A stretch of 64,000 nucleotides of DNA from Campylorhamphus procurvoides (Eukaryota; Chordata; Aves; Passeriformes; Dendrocolaptidae). Below are positions 25,833 through 38,227 of the stretch, one piece after another. The position numbers and the translations under genes were made by a program. The notes beneath the pieces are model-generated. The model was given only the letters and a program-made list of their open reading frames with translations. It did not search any database and had not been told where the DNA came from. The DNA is taken from NCBI GenBank assembly GCA_013396655.1, contig WBMV01001233.1:372533-436532 (forward strand), in the 5' to 3' direction. Every line of letters begins with the position of its first letter. Within the stretch, counting starts at the first letter, position 1.

Positions 25833-27461
25833 TGTTTTACTGGATTTAGCTGGATCAGCCCATCTGATGTTGTGTCTTCGATTTGTGCCTAAGATAGTGT
25901 TGATAACAGACTACTGTTTTAGCTGCTGCTGAGTGGTGCTTGAATGGTGTCAGGGTGTGTTGGTTTGAGCTGGGGTGGCCATCAGGTGTCAACCAAAGCC
26001 ACCCTATCATTCTCTTTCCACTGAAAACATATAAGAAAAATAAGACAAAAGCCTCATGGATTGTGATAAGAACAGGGGAAATCCTTTACTAGTTAACATC
26101 ACTGGCAAAACAGATGTCATGGGGAAGTTATTCTAATCTGTTACCTTTCAAATCAGAGTAAGATAATGAAAAATAAAAACAAATCTTAAAACACCTTCCT
26201 CACACCTCTCCCTTCTTCCTGGGTTCAGGAAGAACTCATTTTTTTTTATCTCCTGATAGATATAAGGGAGATTGAGATTTCCTGATCTCTCCTGAATGGC
26301 ATAAGGCAACAGGAAATGGGAATTGTGGCCAGTTCCCTATGTGTTGTCTCACACTTCTTTCGCCTCCTGCTTTTCAGTTTTCCCTTGTTCCTGTGTGGTG
26401 TTGCTCTCACAAGAGAAAGTAATTCATAGGCTTTTCCAGTGTGGATCCTTCCTGTGGACTGCTGCTGTTCACGAACTGCTCCAGCATGGGTCCTTTCCAT
26501 GGGATCCATTCTTTCAGGAATGGCCTTCTCCAGGGTGAGTTCCCCACTGGGTCACACATCCTGCCAGGAAGTCTGCTCTTACATGGGGTCCACTTCAGGG
26601 GCTGCTGTTCCCGACTGGAACTTATCCCAGTGTGAGCCTTTCATAGGCTGTAGCTTCCTTTAGCTTTTATCCAACTGCCTGGGGTTCTTCATGGGCTGCA
26701 TTTGGATATCTGCTCCACTGTGGACCTCGTCTCACAGTGATCTTCCGCATGGGCTGTAGGAGGGTGCCTGGAGCACCTCCCGCGCTCCTTCTACACTGAC
26801 TTTGGTGTCTGCAGAGTTGTTTCTGTCATACTCACACCCCTCTGTACTAGCTGCTGTTGTGCAGCAGCCGCGCCTTTTTACAGCCACCACCATAATTGAT
26901 ACACTCAGCTTTCACCAGCATTGGAAGCTCCATTTTGGAGCAGCTGGAAGTGGTTCAGTCCAACATGGGCGCTGCTTGTAATATTTTCTCACAGAAGCCA
27001 CTCCTGAAGCTCACCTACTACCCAGACCTTGCCACGAAAACAAATACGCAGGGCTTTTTCTTTTCCTTTCTCTCCTCCTCAGCAAGTAGGCTGGGGTTGA
27101 TCAAGGAACTGGGTGGGGACATAGCTAGGTCAGTTGACCCACACTGGACAAAGGGATATTTCATCATTTAATGGCATGTTTAGCAATAAAACCTGTAGTA
27201 GATAAAGGCAATTTGAAGGTTTTCTTCCGTGATGGCTGTGGGTCAGACACTGGCTGGGCTTTGATCAGTTTGTGGGAGGTGGTGAAAATTCCCTTTTGCA
27301 TGTTTTTTCTCTCTTTCCTTGACTTACTAAACTATCTTTACCTTGACCCATGAGTTTTATTGTTCTTTATACTCTCTCTCATCCCACTGGAGGAAAGAGG
27401 ACAAGGAAGGAGTGAGTGACCATGTGAGTGCTTAGCTGCTGGGCAGGGTATACCCACTACA
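25833..27461 (+). mobile_element. ERVL-type LTR (copy 2), split by another LTR
   Basis: The two arms, 25833-25955 and 27049-27461, join into one LTR of about 530 bp of the same family as 21356-21863. The left arm has GGATTTAGCTGGAT and TGATAACA...GCTGCTGAGTGGTGCTTG. The right arm has GTAGGCTGGGG, ACAAAGGGATATTTCATC, AGCAATAAAACC, TTACTAAACTATCTTTACC and a CACTACA end. The break between them is filled by a reverse-oriented LTR (25956-27048). No target duplication for the outer element was recognised. Confidence 0.85.
25956..27048 (-). mobile_element. 1.09-kb solo LTR nested in the ERVL-type LTR
   Basis: It begins TGTGTTGGTTTGAGC and ends AAAACAAATACG (an expected CA changed to CG). It is flanked by a perfect 5-bp direct repeat, CAGGG, at 25951-25955 and 27049-27053, and 5 bp is the usual ERVL target size. 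Inside, 26420-26770 shows degenerate tandem units of the type CTGCTCCAGCATGGGTCCTT. I recognise this arrangement, through GGAGCACCTCC and TGCAGAGTTGTTTCTGTCA, as a long avian ERV LTR usually read on the opposite strand, hence the minus assignment. Open frames at 26246-26663 and 26896-27171 are shadows of the tandem units. Confidence 0.85.
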
Positions 27462-27677
27462 GCTACATATGCATAAAAACTTGTAGCCAGTTCTACAGCA
27501 AAAATAAAATTAAATGGTCTGAAGTTGTCAACATGCTGCAGACAACTCAGCCAATAAGCTAATACCTGGTGGGTTACATGACGTCATCTACTAGATACAC
27601 ATTGCTGGAAGAGTACAGCCTGATAGCGCCATGCACGAGAAAAGATCTCATCATCATTTGGACTTAACACCATCTTG
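27462..27677. other. non-coding sequence with a CRE palindrome
   Basis: No repeat recognised with certainty. It has a CCAAT at 27551-27555 and an ATF/CREB-type site (listed separately). Confidence 0.5.
27578..27587. promoter_or_regulatory. ATF/CREB consensus palindrome
   Basis: ATGACGTCAT is a perfect 10-bp full-site CRE with an intact CpG in otherwise CpG-poor DNA, 23 bp downstream of a CCAAT. It follows the nested LTR pair. Function is inference only. Confidence 0.35.
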
Positions 27678-27714
27678 CAGGTCTCTTCCAACCTTGATGA
27701 TTTTATGATTCTGT
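27678..27714 (+). mobile_element. CR1 3'-end remnant
   Basis: CAGGTCTCTTCCAACCTTGA followed by TGATTTTATGATTCTG is a CR1 3' tail on the + strand. The upstream limit cannot be seen. Confidence 0.7.
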
Positions 27715-30700
27715 AACCTGTGGTTCCAGCTAGCAGAACCACCATGTTTAAAAAGTAGATACTGTGGTTTTCTAAAGTAACTTTTAACAGACATAATGTG
27801 AGCAGATAATCTCACTGTATTTCTCTGCCTATTTTGAACCAGAACCAATGGATTCATCTGTTCTTTAACTAGTTACCCGCTCTGTGTAACCTACTCAGAT
27901 ATAACATTGTCACTCAAGAGGTAGTGACACAGCTGGAGTTCTGATCATTGCTTTTCTATAAACAGCATCAGAAAAAAAAGTCAGCAAAAATCATTATCAC
28001 CCAAAAAAGCCTAATCTTTATTCTGTTGCTCGGGTTTTAAAATTGGTTGAACTATGATGCTGTTTCTGTGTAGTACTCCAAATATACAAATCCACAGAGA
28101 AATTTCAGTTTCATGCTTCATTTAGGTACATAATATGTTCACCCACATAAATCCATGGTCTCTAGAAATTGTTTCGTGGACACTGATTCTTTCTCGTAAT
28201 GGTACTCACTCCCCACAAAAAGCAACTACCCTTATGAAATGTGTTATGAAAAAAAGAAGAAATAATTCTCTATATGCAAATTCTGTGCAATACAAGTGCT
28301 CTGTCACTTAGTATTGTTGTCTAGGTCCACAGAAATTTAAGAATTCACTGGCCTCATTCTAGTTACAGTGTTTCTCAGTCCTCAGAGTGTTGTTTATTCT
28401 CTGCTTCATTAGAAATTAAAATAATTTAAGGCTGTTCCTGGCCTAGCTTTTGAGGGTTTTATTGAGACAATGATGCATGAGAGAATTCCAACAGAATGGA
28501 ATGAGGAATAGGAACTGTAGGATAAGAATAGGTTACTGGGAGGTGGACCCACTAGGAAGTAGCAGAGATCCCTCTAACTGATGTATCAATAAACTAAACA
28601 GTGCATAAGACTCAATAGTAGTAAGAAGGGGAATCTTGATTTATTTTGTTACGCTATTTTTGCATACTTTCAAAACATGATTTTGGTTTTGCTTGCTAAA
28701 TTTCAGCTCACTAATCAGTTATGTTTACTTATTAGGCATGCATTTAACATATCCAAGGTCAATGAAGGTTATCTACATCACAATACATGAAACAAATGAT
28801 CTTCCTTCAAGCTAAGGGCTCTACTCTTTATTTTCTGTGGAGAAAACTAAAGTACTAATTATTATGTTTTACAAAAGCAACGTAATTTGGAGAATGTTCT
28901 TTGCGGTTCTGTATGTGTGTGGTGTGTCGGAAACATAGCTACCAAGAGGCTGATTATAGTTTTTGCTATTTAAAGCTCTTAGTGTTCCCGCACTTGCATG
29001 AATTTGAACAATTTAGGTATTTCTCTAAATTATGATTCTTGGCTGTGATTCCCCAGGGAATCCCACTCTTGCTGGAAATTACCCAAACAAGGTTCACTCC
29101 ACTTCCATCTTGCAAACAACCTGATCACATCACACGATGAGAATGTATATGTATGCTATCCTAAAGAAAAAAAAGAGGTATTAGGAATGGGTTCTCCATT
29201 AATGAGATGTCCAAACCCACCCTGTTTTCAGTAAAATTATGATCACTGAGAACAGTAGAAAATCTGCTCCCAAGAATTCAGCAACACTGAAAATTTTCAA
29301 TTTGATTGAATTATGCAGTCACTTATACAATAAAAATGTAATTTGTGCCTTATCTATGCAATTTCAACAATTCATTTTGTGATGGGTTTTCAGGATTATA
29401 TTTTTTCTTCTTTTAGTATGGCATCAATCTTAAACCACTTTAATTATATATTTTCTCCTTAACTTTTCTTCCAGTTGATTCTAGCAGAAATATTTCCAGC
29501 ACTTTTAAAGGACCAAAAGCAAAAAGGCACAAAAGTGCTCCTTCAAAATATAGGCTTCCCTCCACATCGCTAGCCTTTCCTATTCTCTCGTCTCCATTCT
29601 CAGGTTTAAAACATCAGGCTCAATGATATTGAGCAGTTTAGTTTTTCTCTCCCTTCTTCTAGATTTATAAGAAAATCAATGTGTTATTTTCTCTGAATAC
29701 CAATTGCTATCACAAAGATTTTTACTAAGACTGAAAAAGTTCTGCATATTGCTCCAGAACTGGAGTTTCCATGACAGTTGCCTGAAGCAACACCAGTTTA
29801 TCTATCTTTTCCCCTGCATTGTCTAAGGGCCTCGTACTGCCTAAATATGCAAAACCTCATAATTCTCCATGGTCTTTCTCATCCCACACAGAGCATAGTC
29901 TGTGGAATGTTTAATCTCTCATTTTTAAAATCAATTGAGAGGAAGAAATTTTTCTTCCCCATTATGCACTTTCACACTTCCAGGATCAAAGCCTTTCATC
30001 ATCAGAAAAATCTGAGGCCCTGCCTCCTGATACAGATAGATTGAAATCCTATACTAGTGAATGGTCTTTTGGCAGAGCGTGTGTTTAGACTCTTGCTTTG
30101 CTACTATATTTTGCATCTTACACATGGAGCTTTCACAGTTCAGTTCTCAGGGTCACATTTTCATACAGGAGAGTTATAAATGATGCAGAGTTACCAGCTC
30201 CCTGAAAAGTGACTGGTTGCCAAAAAAAGCCCTTCTATTAAAGAAACACATATGGTTATGAAACATTTTCCTGTTTTTAAACTTGTCTAGTGAAGATTTG
30301 AATTCCTGAGCTTGAATCCTGCGAAAATTGGCTGCTCCTTTTTTTTTAAGAATGTTTGCTTCTTATGGCATTGAGAGTATGTTGTTCTTTATTTGTATTA
30401 TATTTGCCATTTCACATAAGATGAAGTTCATATGAGCTTTAACAAAGGACAAGATTAAAGAATCAGCTATATATCTTTCCTTCTGCATTCTTTTTTCCAA
30501 AAATAGCAATGTGTTCTTGTGCTACCGGTACAAAACAAGTTTTTGTATTCACTTATAGCTTCCTCAGAGCAGGCAATTCATTCAGTGCATGAGTAGGTTG
30601 ACGAGTTATAATGCAACTGTAAGAACTTAAGTCTCAAATTTTGCATGTTTAGCACAAAATATAAATTTATAACCCTCCTTCCTGGGGAAAAAAAACAAAC

Positions 30701-31527
30701 AAACAAAACCAAATCTCTTTAAAATATTGATCAGATATCCATTAGAAATGCATTCATCAAAAAATGTTTGTCTTGTCCCTTTGATTATACCTGTCTGAAA
30801 TGTACACAGACTTCTCCCAAAACATTATGGTTTAATGGGCTTTTTAGACCTCTCTCACTACAGTCTTCTTTAAAAACAAATTAAGAATCTGAAAAGATAG
30901 TGTATTAATGAATACTTCCCAACTTAACGAAATCCTCCTGCTGTACAGCTGAACACTGTGTAGAAACTTTCTGTATTTACATCTTTAGTTGTTCCAATTA
31001 GAAGATTACTTGCATGAAGCAAATAACAGTCTTGTTATTGCTCTGAGCCATGTATAGACTGGTGATGATGCTGAAACAGTTTTATATGCGAAGAGTCTGT
31101 AGGGATAAATTGAAAGCAACTGAGACAATAGTATAAAACCCATGAAAAGGGAAAATATTGAATTAACTGAGAGTGTTATTTGTTAAAAGCTGTTCACTGA
31201 CTAACTCTAATAAACTTCATAAATTAAAGACTTGAAGTGCTGTTCCAGTCATGAGCGGAACTTTCCTCTTCTCAGATATTCTTATCATTTCAAGAAATTA
31301 ATATTCACAAGTTACTTCAGTGACTGAAGTGTTTCTTCTGATTTTGGGGGTACACAGTATGGGCTATTAGACATTTGGCTGATTCATTACACTTGGTACC
31401 TTGATCCAATAATTTCAGCTTGTGTCAGGTAACACTATGAACACTACAAAAGTGGGTGCTTTATTAGGTCCTTTTTTGCTGTGACTGCAGAGCATTAAAA
31501 CATGCAAAGTGTTAAACTATTCAAAGC
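27715..31527. other. AT-rich unique non-coding sequence
   Basis: No gene or dispersed repeat recognised. There is a small CAAA run at about 30691-30705. The frame at 29778-30044 (88 codons) has no motif and is consistent with chance. Confidence 0.6.
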
Positions 31528-32773
31528 TGTAGTGAGTTGGACATTAGGTGCCCACCAAGCTGCTCTATCACTCCCCTTCCCAGACAGACAGGGGAGAAAG
31601 AATAAGATGGAAAATGTCTCATAGGTTGAGATAAGGCAGTCTACTAAAACAAAAGCAAAACTTAGCACACTGTTGCCTGAAGGAAGGGGGAAAAAACTTT
31701 CCAAGACAACTTTATGTAGGTAAAGCAGAGAAGAGTTCTTTTACTTATAGGGTTTTGGGGTACAGAATATAAAGGAGTATAAAAGAGTATATAAAGTAAA
31801 AAAAGTATAAAACAGCACAACACATGTTGACAAGTAACAGATAGAAAAGACCGGTGCTAGGATGAACTCATGGCCTCAGAAATACCATGTGAGCTCTTTT
31901 CCAAGCACCACCACTTCAAAACATGCAGAGTAAATTAATTCAAAGGGCGTCCCTTTCATTTAATTCCTGGCTGTTTCCAGCCAAACCCCCTGAGCCACTG
32001 TGCCATGTTTTACCGAAGCAACCAAGGGACAACCTGTCCCTCCCAGGTGAAAAACCCTTTCACCCAACAGGCTGGGAACAGGACTCTTGCAACATCTGGG
32101 CCCAAGTCATTTCACCTCCCAACNTTGCCTTATTGGAGCTTCTCCAAGGTTGCTGGGCTTTGCTTTCTTGTTTTAACTAACATGGTATCTAGTTGCCTTA
32201 GCTCTGGTACATGTTTTCTTAGCGCAGTGTTCCAGCTATTATCTGACTCTTAAGACAGCTAACACAGGGTTAAAGGTTGTAAGCTACACTATATGTGAGA
32301 AGTATACCCAGAAGTATAAAAATCTACAGATTCATGAAAACCCTAAGGCAACACACTCACAGGTGAAGAGGAAAATAAGAAGGTTTATTCTGTACTTCCC
32401 AGCAATGTCCAGCCACTTCCTGAGAAGCAGTGCTTCCGCACATATAGCAGTAGCTCAGAAGGCAAATCTAAGTACTAAATGTCCCCACTTTCTCCTCCTT
32501 TCCTTAGCTTTTATATCTAAGCTCTTGTCATATGATATGGAATATCCCTTTGGTTAATTTGGGTCAGCTGGCCTGGTTGTGTCCCCTCCCAGGATCTTCC
32601 CCTCGATGAGAGGAGGAAGAATGTTGAGAGATAGTGATGATGCTGTGCCAGCTCTGCTCAGCAGTAGCCAAACAGTGGTGTGTTATCAACACCCTTCTAG
32701 CTACCAATGCAGAGCACAGCACTGTGAGGGCTGCTGTAGGGAAATGAACTCCATCTCAGCCAGACACAGTACA
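31528..32773 (-). mobile_element. ERVL-type LTR (copy 3), split by another element
   Basis: The arms 31528-31670 and 32354-32773 together make about 563 bp of the same LTR family as 21356-21863, in minus orientation. Read on the minus strand, the right arm gives GTCTGGCTGAGATGGAGTT, GATAACACACCA, CTGCTGAGCAG, ACCAAAGGGATATTCCA and GATATAAAAGC (TATA). The outer flanks are AAAGC (31523-31527) and AAAGT (32774-32778), a 4-of-5 target duplication. The middle is a separate insertion. Confidence 0.85.
31671..32353. mobile_element. 683-bp LTR-like element nested in copy 3
   Basis: It starts TGTTGCCT (31671-31678) and ends AGGCAACA (32346-32353), perfect 8-bp terminal inverted repeats with the TG...CA ends of an LTR. 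The flanks CACAC and CACTC form an imperfect 5-bp duplication. It contains a cluster of AGTATAAA-type units at 31760-31810. Orientation is not certain. There is a single ambiguous base at 32124. Both 82-85-codon frames here cross that base and have no domain. Confidence 0.7.
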
Positions 32774-34678
32774 AAAGTGTAAGATAGTGCAAAATCATTC
32801 TCTATATCTATCTGTGCCATACATATATTCATCTTTCCTTACCACTGATTTTTTTTGAAACATATTCTTCCTGTATATATATCAGCTTTCCTATAAATCT
32901 TTAGTAAAGTTCTAGCAAACACATCTTTGCAGTCTATTCCAATCACTTGTTAACTTTTCTTGATGAGAAAGCCAGTTATCTTTGAAAACTGTTTGGTTGG
33001 TACCAGTCGATACTGCAAAAAAGTAGAAAGACACATAGGTGGAGCCTGCTTTCATAGGAATATATCTTTTTTATGAAAGAAAAAAAAAAGAAAAACGAAA
33101 AAATTAAGTATCTGGTAACTCAGGCATCAAAGAAAGCAATTTATTTTCACCTGAGATCTAATGGTTTGAAAGGCCAAGATTACCAGGCGGTAATTATTTT
33201 TGTTCCCCAGTGAATTGATTTGATAGTTTAGAGAAAATATCTTTGAACAGATGGGTAAAGGTAGAAAGCATTTGTACCTTTTATACAGGAATCATGACTA
33301 TATGGATTTGGGCATCATGTGGACTGGTGTAATCCATAGATGTCTTTAACTGTAATTTAAATAACCGTAATTTAAACAACTAAGTTTGAATAAATTTACT
33401 CTTTTTTTTTTTTTTNNNNNNNNNNNNNTTTTTCCCCCTGCAAGAAAGCAATTACCTTCAGGGTTGATCCTTTCCAGTTTAAGATTGATTTTTGAGATAA
33501 AGCAGACAAATAATTTTTTCAGATGTGTGTATTTCTTGTTATTGATTACAAAGGGAAGTCATTGCTTAAGACATAGGGATCTGATTGTCAGATACAGTAA
33601 GTCAGTTGAAATGAAATCTATACAAAATATATAAAAAATCCAAGATTTTGTTATTTCAAAAATCTAACAAACTTACCCTCATGTGGCAAAATCAAATTCT
33701 TCTCTTACAATATTTTTGTTGCAACTCTACACACTTGTCAGGTCAATCTAAACGATAGACCAGAATAATTTTCCATCAGCAGGATACTGTTGGATACAAA
33801 CACAACATCCCTTCTCTGCAAGTTAAATTACCATAGGAAATTCAGGCATTATATCTCCATATTTTATTTGCCTTTTCCTTCTTAATAACAGATATTTCAT
33901 TTTAACTGTCTTTCGGGTGACATTCTAAAACAATGTATCTTTATAGTATTTGAAGAAAGAAGAGGATTGTAATCTGATGGAAAATGACAACTGTTTCCAC
34001 TATGATTTGTATGGTTTGTCTTTTGGGGTTGTAGATATGCAGCGCACTTTGAAAAATTCTGTAATTCTACCAAAATAAAAAGAATTTTTAATATTTGTAT
34101 TTTAAGTTATGTCAAGGATTCCCAGAGCAAAGGAGTAGATATGAGATCTAAGTAAATTAAAGTTCCTTTAGGAAAGTCATCCACATGTCTCCAGAGAGAT
34201 ATTTTGATATTTTTAATACAACGCCATTCTGCAATTTTAAAATAAGAAACTTCAGCTTGAAGTTAATTTAAAATTTAATAGCATATTTTGAGAGTGAGTA
34301 CTTTGTTGGAAACAATGCTCAGTAACAAAATACATGACTAAGTTTGTGGTGTGTTAACCTACAAACTCCTCAGAGTTTGTCAAATGAGACACATTTTCTC
34401 ATTGATGAAGGAGAAATTAACAAGTCAGTAATTGACATTCTGAACTTCATTAGCATATAGCTCACCAACAATCTACCTCAGTACTTGCAGGTCAGGAGAC
34501 AGCCACTGTAGAACAAAATCCTCTTTTTATGACGGTTTTAAGTGAAAATATATGCATCCTCGCATTAACATTCACCTCTCTATTTACATACACAAGGTTG
34601 ATTCTCAAGGCTATTTTCATCTGGTAAAGAGCACAGATCTGTCTTTTGTAGACGCAGAAGGCAAATATGACTGTATTG
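32774..34678. other. AT-rich non-coding sequence with a small gap
   Basis: Unique sequence. A 13-N gap lies inside a T-run at 33416-33428; the frame spanning it (33386-33634) is not meaningful. Confidence 0.6.
33416..33428. other. 13-N assembly gap in poly-T
   Basis: N's flanked by T on both sides, so probably a homopolymer that could not be resolved. Confidence 0.95.
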
Positions 34679-36451
34679 GAGAAACTCCTAGGAGGGAGGC
34701 AGGCAGGGAGGAAAAAAAAAGAAAAAAAAAAAAGGAAAATGAAAAAACAAAAAGGTTGAGATCAAGATTGAGGAAGAGGAATAAGAAGAGGAAGAAAGAT
34801 AAAGAAAAGCAGGTTATGCAGTGTCTTGTAATGTTTTCATTAGAAGTTGTTTCCCCTTTGTTGATAGCCATGAAAGAAGAATTTAAATATTGTATTATTT
34901 ATTATGCTTTTCAAATTACGTTTTTTTCAGATTTAAACTTTTTTCTCTTGTTTAATTTATTTCTATTAGTGGAGTCCATACCAAGTAAACTTTGTCAATT
35001 AATTGAACACATATTCTACACTGAATTTTAGAAGACTGGCATAACTGTTTGATGATATTCAGTACAATGAAATTTTAGTCATGAGAATTCAAGGAAATTT
35101 TGAGGAGTGGCTGTTTATTTTAGTTTAAATATTTACTAATTACTTTTTATCTGATCATGGCTTTTAGCATAATACTTAGTGAAGAAATCGGTTCTATTTG
35201 CACTGAACAAGGACAGAAAAGTTAGGTTTCTAATTTCTTAATAAAGGCATAATTCTCAGAAGATCAAGAAAGCCATATATAATGCTGAAATCAAATAGCA
35301 GGTAAGGCTCATTGAGAAGTATAAGATTTGTGTCATGATAGTTTTAATAAAAGTTGTAAATATTTATACTTATTTCAAATGAGAAAAGATGAGAAAGGTC
35401 TATCACTAAAACTGATAGAAAAATAAAGCTACAAATTCTATCATTAAATCTGTGGCTGTGTTAATAAATAAGATAGACTGGGGACTTTTTGGGCCTCAGG
35501 CTAATTGGAACAACATATTAGTTTTCTTTATAGCTAAACTCTATTTCCTAAATAGACTGGCTGTGTTCAAACTGATATTGGGAATAATCCTTAACTCAGG
35601 CATTGACTGGGAGAAAGTTGTCAATCCTAAGAATGACGTTAGGGACTATGTTAACAATTTTGCAGTATAGGTGACTTCATGCCAGTGATCAGCACTTGCC
35701 ATATCCTATTAGATTAATTGTTATAAGAGTATCTATCTCAAAATCACTTGTCTCTTGGAGTAGATTAATACAGTGAAATCTATCTACTAGGCTAAATGGG
35801 GTAGGTCTAGACCTATGTAAGTTCGGATCCTGATAGAGTTGACAAGTCTACTAGGGCACCTACATGCAAATCTATTTTATCTATATTAAATTAAAGATAT
35901 GAGTACATTTACCCTATTTCTTTCTGCAGACATAAGGAACACTATTTTTCTTTTCTCCTGAAGGCAGTGTAAACATACCTGGGATAAATAATGTTTTGAA
36001 GTCCCAGTTTGTTTAAAACCTAAGCCAGCTCTTTCATTAATAATTATGCCTCACAGTGGCTAAGGCAAATGGGACAAACCTGGTCCCTGGCAGTCTTTTT
36101 AATTCCTGGATCTTTCACAAGTCCAACTGTTAAGAGATTCATAATCCTACATCAGATTAATAGTGTAAAAGAAAGAAAGAAAAAAAAAGTTGAAAGAAGA
36201 TGTAATTGTGTATCTTACCTTCTACCTACCTCTCCTCATGCACTTCAGAAATTCTATTCATTTCTTGAAACTAGTCAGGATAGAACTCTGACACTAATGA
36301 AGATGTGTTCTGCTTCTGTCCAGTTTTCCTAGTGATGCAGACCTGCGAGGGCAGAGGGACGGACCACAACACTTGGGGGTGTGGTGAAATGGCCATTTAT
36401 TGAAGGGGTGCGCCGGCTTTTATAGGGTCGGTAAAGAAGGGACGAGAACAG
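34679..36451. repeat. 1.78-kb direct duplication, copy A
   Basis: It matches 36453-38227 almost base for base, with an offset of 1774-1776. It opens with a purine-rich stretch (GGAGGGAGGC then A-runs), whose translation is the 159-codon Lys/Glu/Arg frame at 34552-35031. It ends 119 bp into an LTR that is complete only in copy B. Apart from the purine run and the junction I see only two differences: a T-run indel near 35128-35132 and T/C near 35279. The paired 72- and 87-codon frames are identical in both copies because the DNA is, not because they are genes. Confidence 0.95.
36333..36451 (-). mobile_element. truncated U5/R end of an ERV LTR (copy A)
   Basis: 119 bp identical to 38109-38227, stopping abruptly at the N at 36452. 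The rest of the LTR is missing here. Confidence 0.9.
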
Positions 36452-36452
36452 N
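36452..36452. other. single N at the duplication junction
   Basis: The N falls exactly between the truncated LTR of copy A and the first base of copy B. Confidence 0.95.
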
Positions 36453-38227
36453 GAGAAAGTCCTAGGAGGGAGGCCGGCAAGGAAGAAAAAAAAAAAAAAA
36501 AAAAAAAAGGAAAATGAAAAAACAAAAAGGTTGAGATCAAGATTGAGGAAGAGGAATAAGAAGAGGAAGAAAGATAAAGAAAAGCAGGTTATGCAGTGTC
36601 TTGTAATGTTTTCATTAGAAGTTGTTTCCCCTTTGTTGATAGCCATGAAAGAAGAATTTAAATATTGTATTATTTATTATGCTTTTCAAATTACGTTTTT
36701 TTCAGATTTAAACTTTTTTCTCTTGTTTAATTTATTTCTATTAGTGGAGTCCATACCAAGTAAACTTTGTCAATTAATTGAACACATATTCTACACTGAA
36801 TTTTAGAAGACTGGCATAACTGTTTGATGATATTCAGTACAATGAAATTTTAGTCATGAGAATTCAAGGAAATTTTGAGGAGTGGCTGTTTATTTTAGTT
36901 TAAATTTTTTACTAATTACTTTTTATCTGATCATGGCTTTTAGCATAATACTTAGTGAAGAAATCGGTTCTATTTGCACTGAACAAGGACAGAAAAGTTA
37001 GGTTTCTAATTTCTTAATAAAGGCATAATTCTCAGAAGATCAAGAAAGCCATATACAATGCTGAAATCAAATAGCAGGTAAGGCTCATTGAGAAGTATAA
37101 GATTTGTGTCATGATAGTTTTAATAAAAGTTGTAAATATTTATACTTATTTCAAATGAGAAAAGATGAGAAAGGTCTATCACTAAAACTGATAGAAAAAT
37201 AAAGCTACAAATTCTATCATTAAATCTGTGGCTGTGTTAATAAATAAGATAGACTGGGGACTTTTTGGGCCTCAGGCTAATTGGAACAACATATTAGTTT
37301 TCTTTATAGCTAAACTCTATTTCCTAAATAGACTGGCTGTGTTCAAACTGATATTGGGAATAATCCTTAACTCAGGCATTGACTGGGAGAAAGTTGTCAA
37401 TCCTAAGAATGACGTTAGGGACTATGTTAACAATTTTGCAGTATAGGTGACTTCATGCCAGTGATCAGCACTTGCCATATCCTATTAGATTAATTGTTAT
37501 AAGAGTATCTATCTCAAAATCACTTGTCTCTTGGAGTAGATTAATACAGTGAAATCTATCTACTAGGCTAAATGGGGTAGGTCTAGACCTATGTAAGTTC
37601 GGATCCTGATAGAGTTGACAAGTCTACTAGGGCACCTACATGCAAATCTATTTTATCTATATTAAATTAAAGATATGAGTACATTTACCCTATTTCTTTC
37701 TGCAGACATAAGGAACACTATTTTTCTTTTCTCCTGAAGGCAGTGTAAACATACCTGGGATAAATAATGTTTTGAAGTCCCAGTTTGTTTAAAACCTAAG
37801 CCAGCTCTTTCATTAATAATTATGCCTCACAGTGGCTAAGGCAAATGGGACAAACCTGGTCCCTGGCAGTCTTTTTAATTCCTGGATCTTTCACAAGTCC
37901 AACTGTTAAGAGATTCATAATCCTACATCAGATTAATAGTGTAAAAGAAAGAAAGAAAAAAAAAGTTGAAAGAAGATGTAATTGTGTATCTTACCTTCTA
38001 CCTACCTCTCCTCATGCACTTCAGAAATTCTATTCATTTCTTGAAACTAGTCAGGATAGAACTCTGACACTAATGAAGATGTGTTCTGCTTCTGTCCAGT
38101 TTTCCTAGTGATGCAGACCTGCGAGGGCAGAGGGACGGACCACAACACTTGGGGGTGTGGTGAAATGGCCATTTATTGAAGGGGTGCGCCGGCTTTTATA
38201 GGGTCGGTAAAGAAGGGACGAGAACAG
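36453..38227. repeat. 1.78-kb direct duplication, copy B
   Basis: Second copy of 34679-36451. In the first ~35 bp the two copies differ at about four positions (for example AAACTCC versus AAAGTCC), far more than in the remaining 1.7 kb. This points to poor consensus next to the junction. Sequence continues beyond 38227 into the full LTR. Confidence 0.95.

Noticed and set aside
26246..26663. Several overlapping frames around a Cys/Ser/Pro-rich region
   Set aside because: They lie in the tandem units of an LTR and have no coding signature.
34552..35031. 159-codon frame, the longest in the window
   Set aside because: Its middle is translated purine-rich low-complexity DNA (Lys/Glu/Arg). It has no domain, and its shorter twin in the duplicated copy exists only because the DNA is copied.
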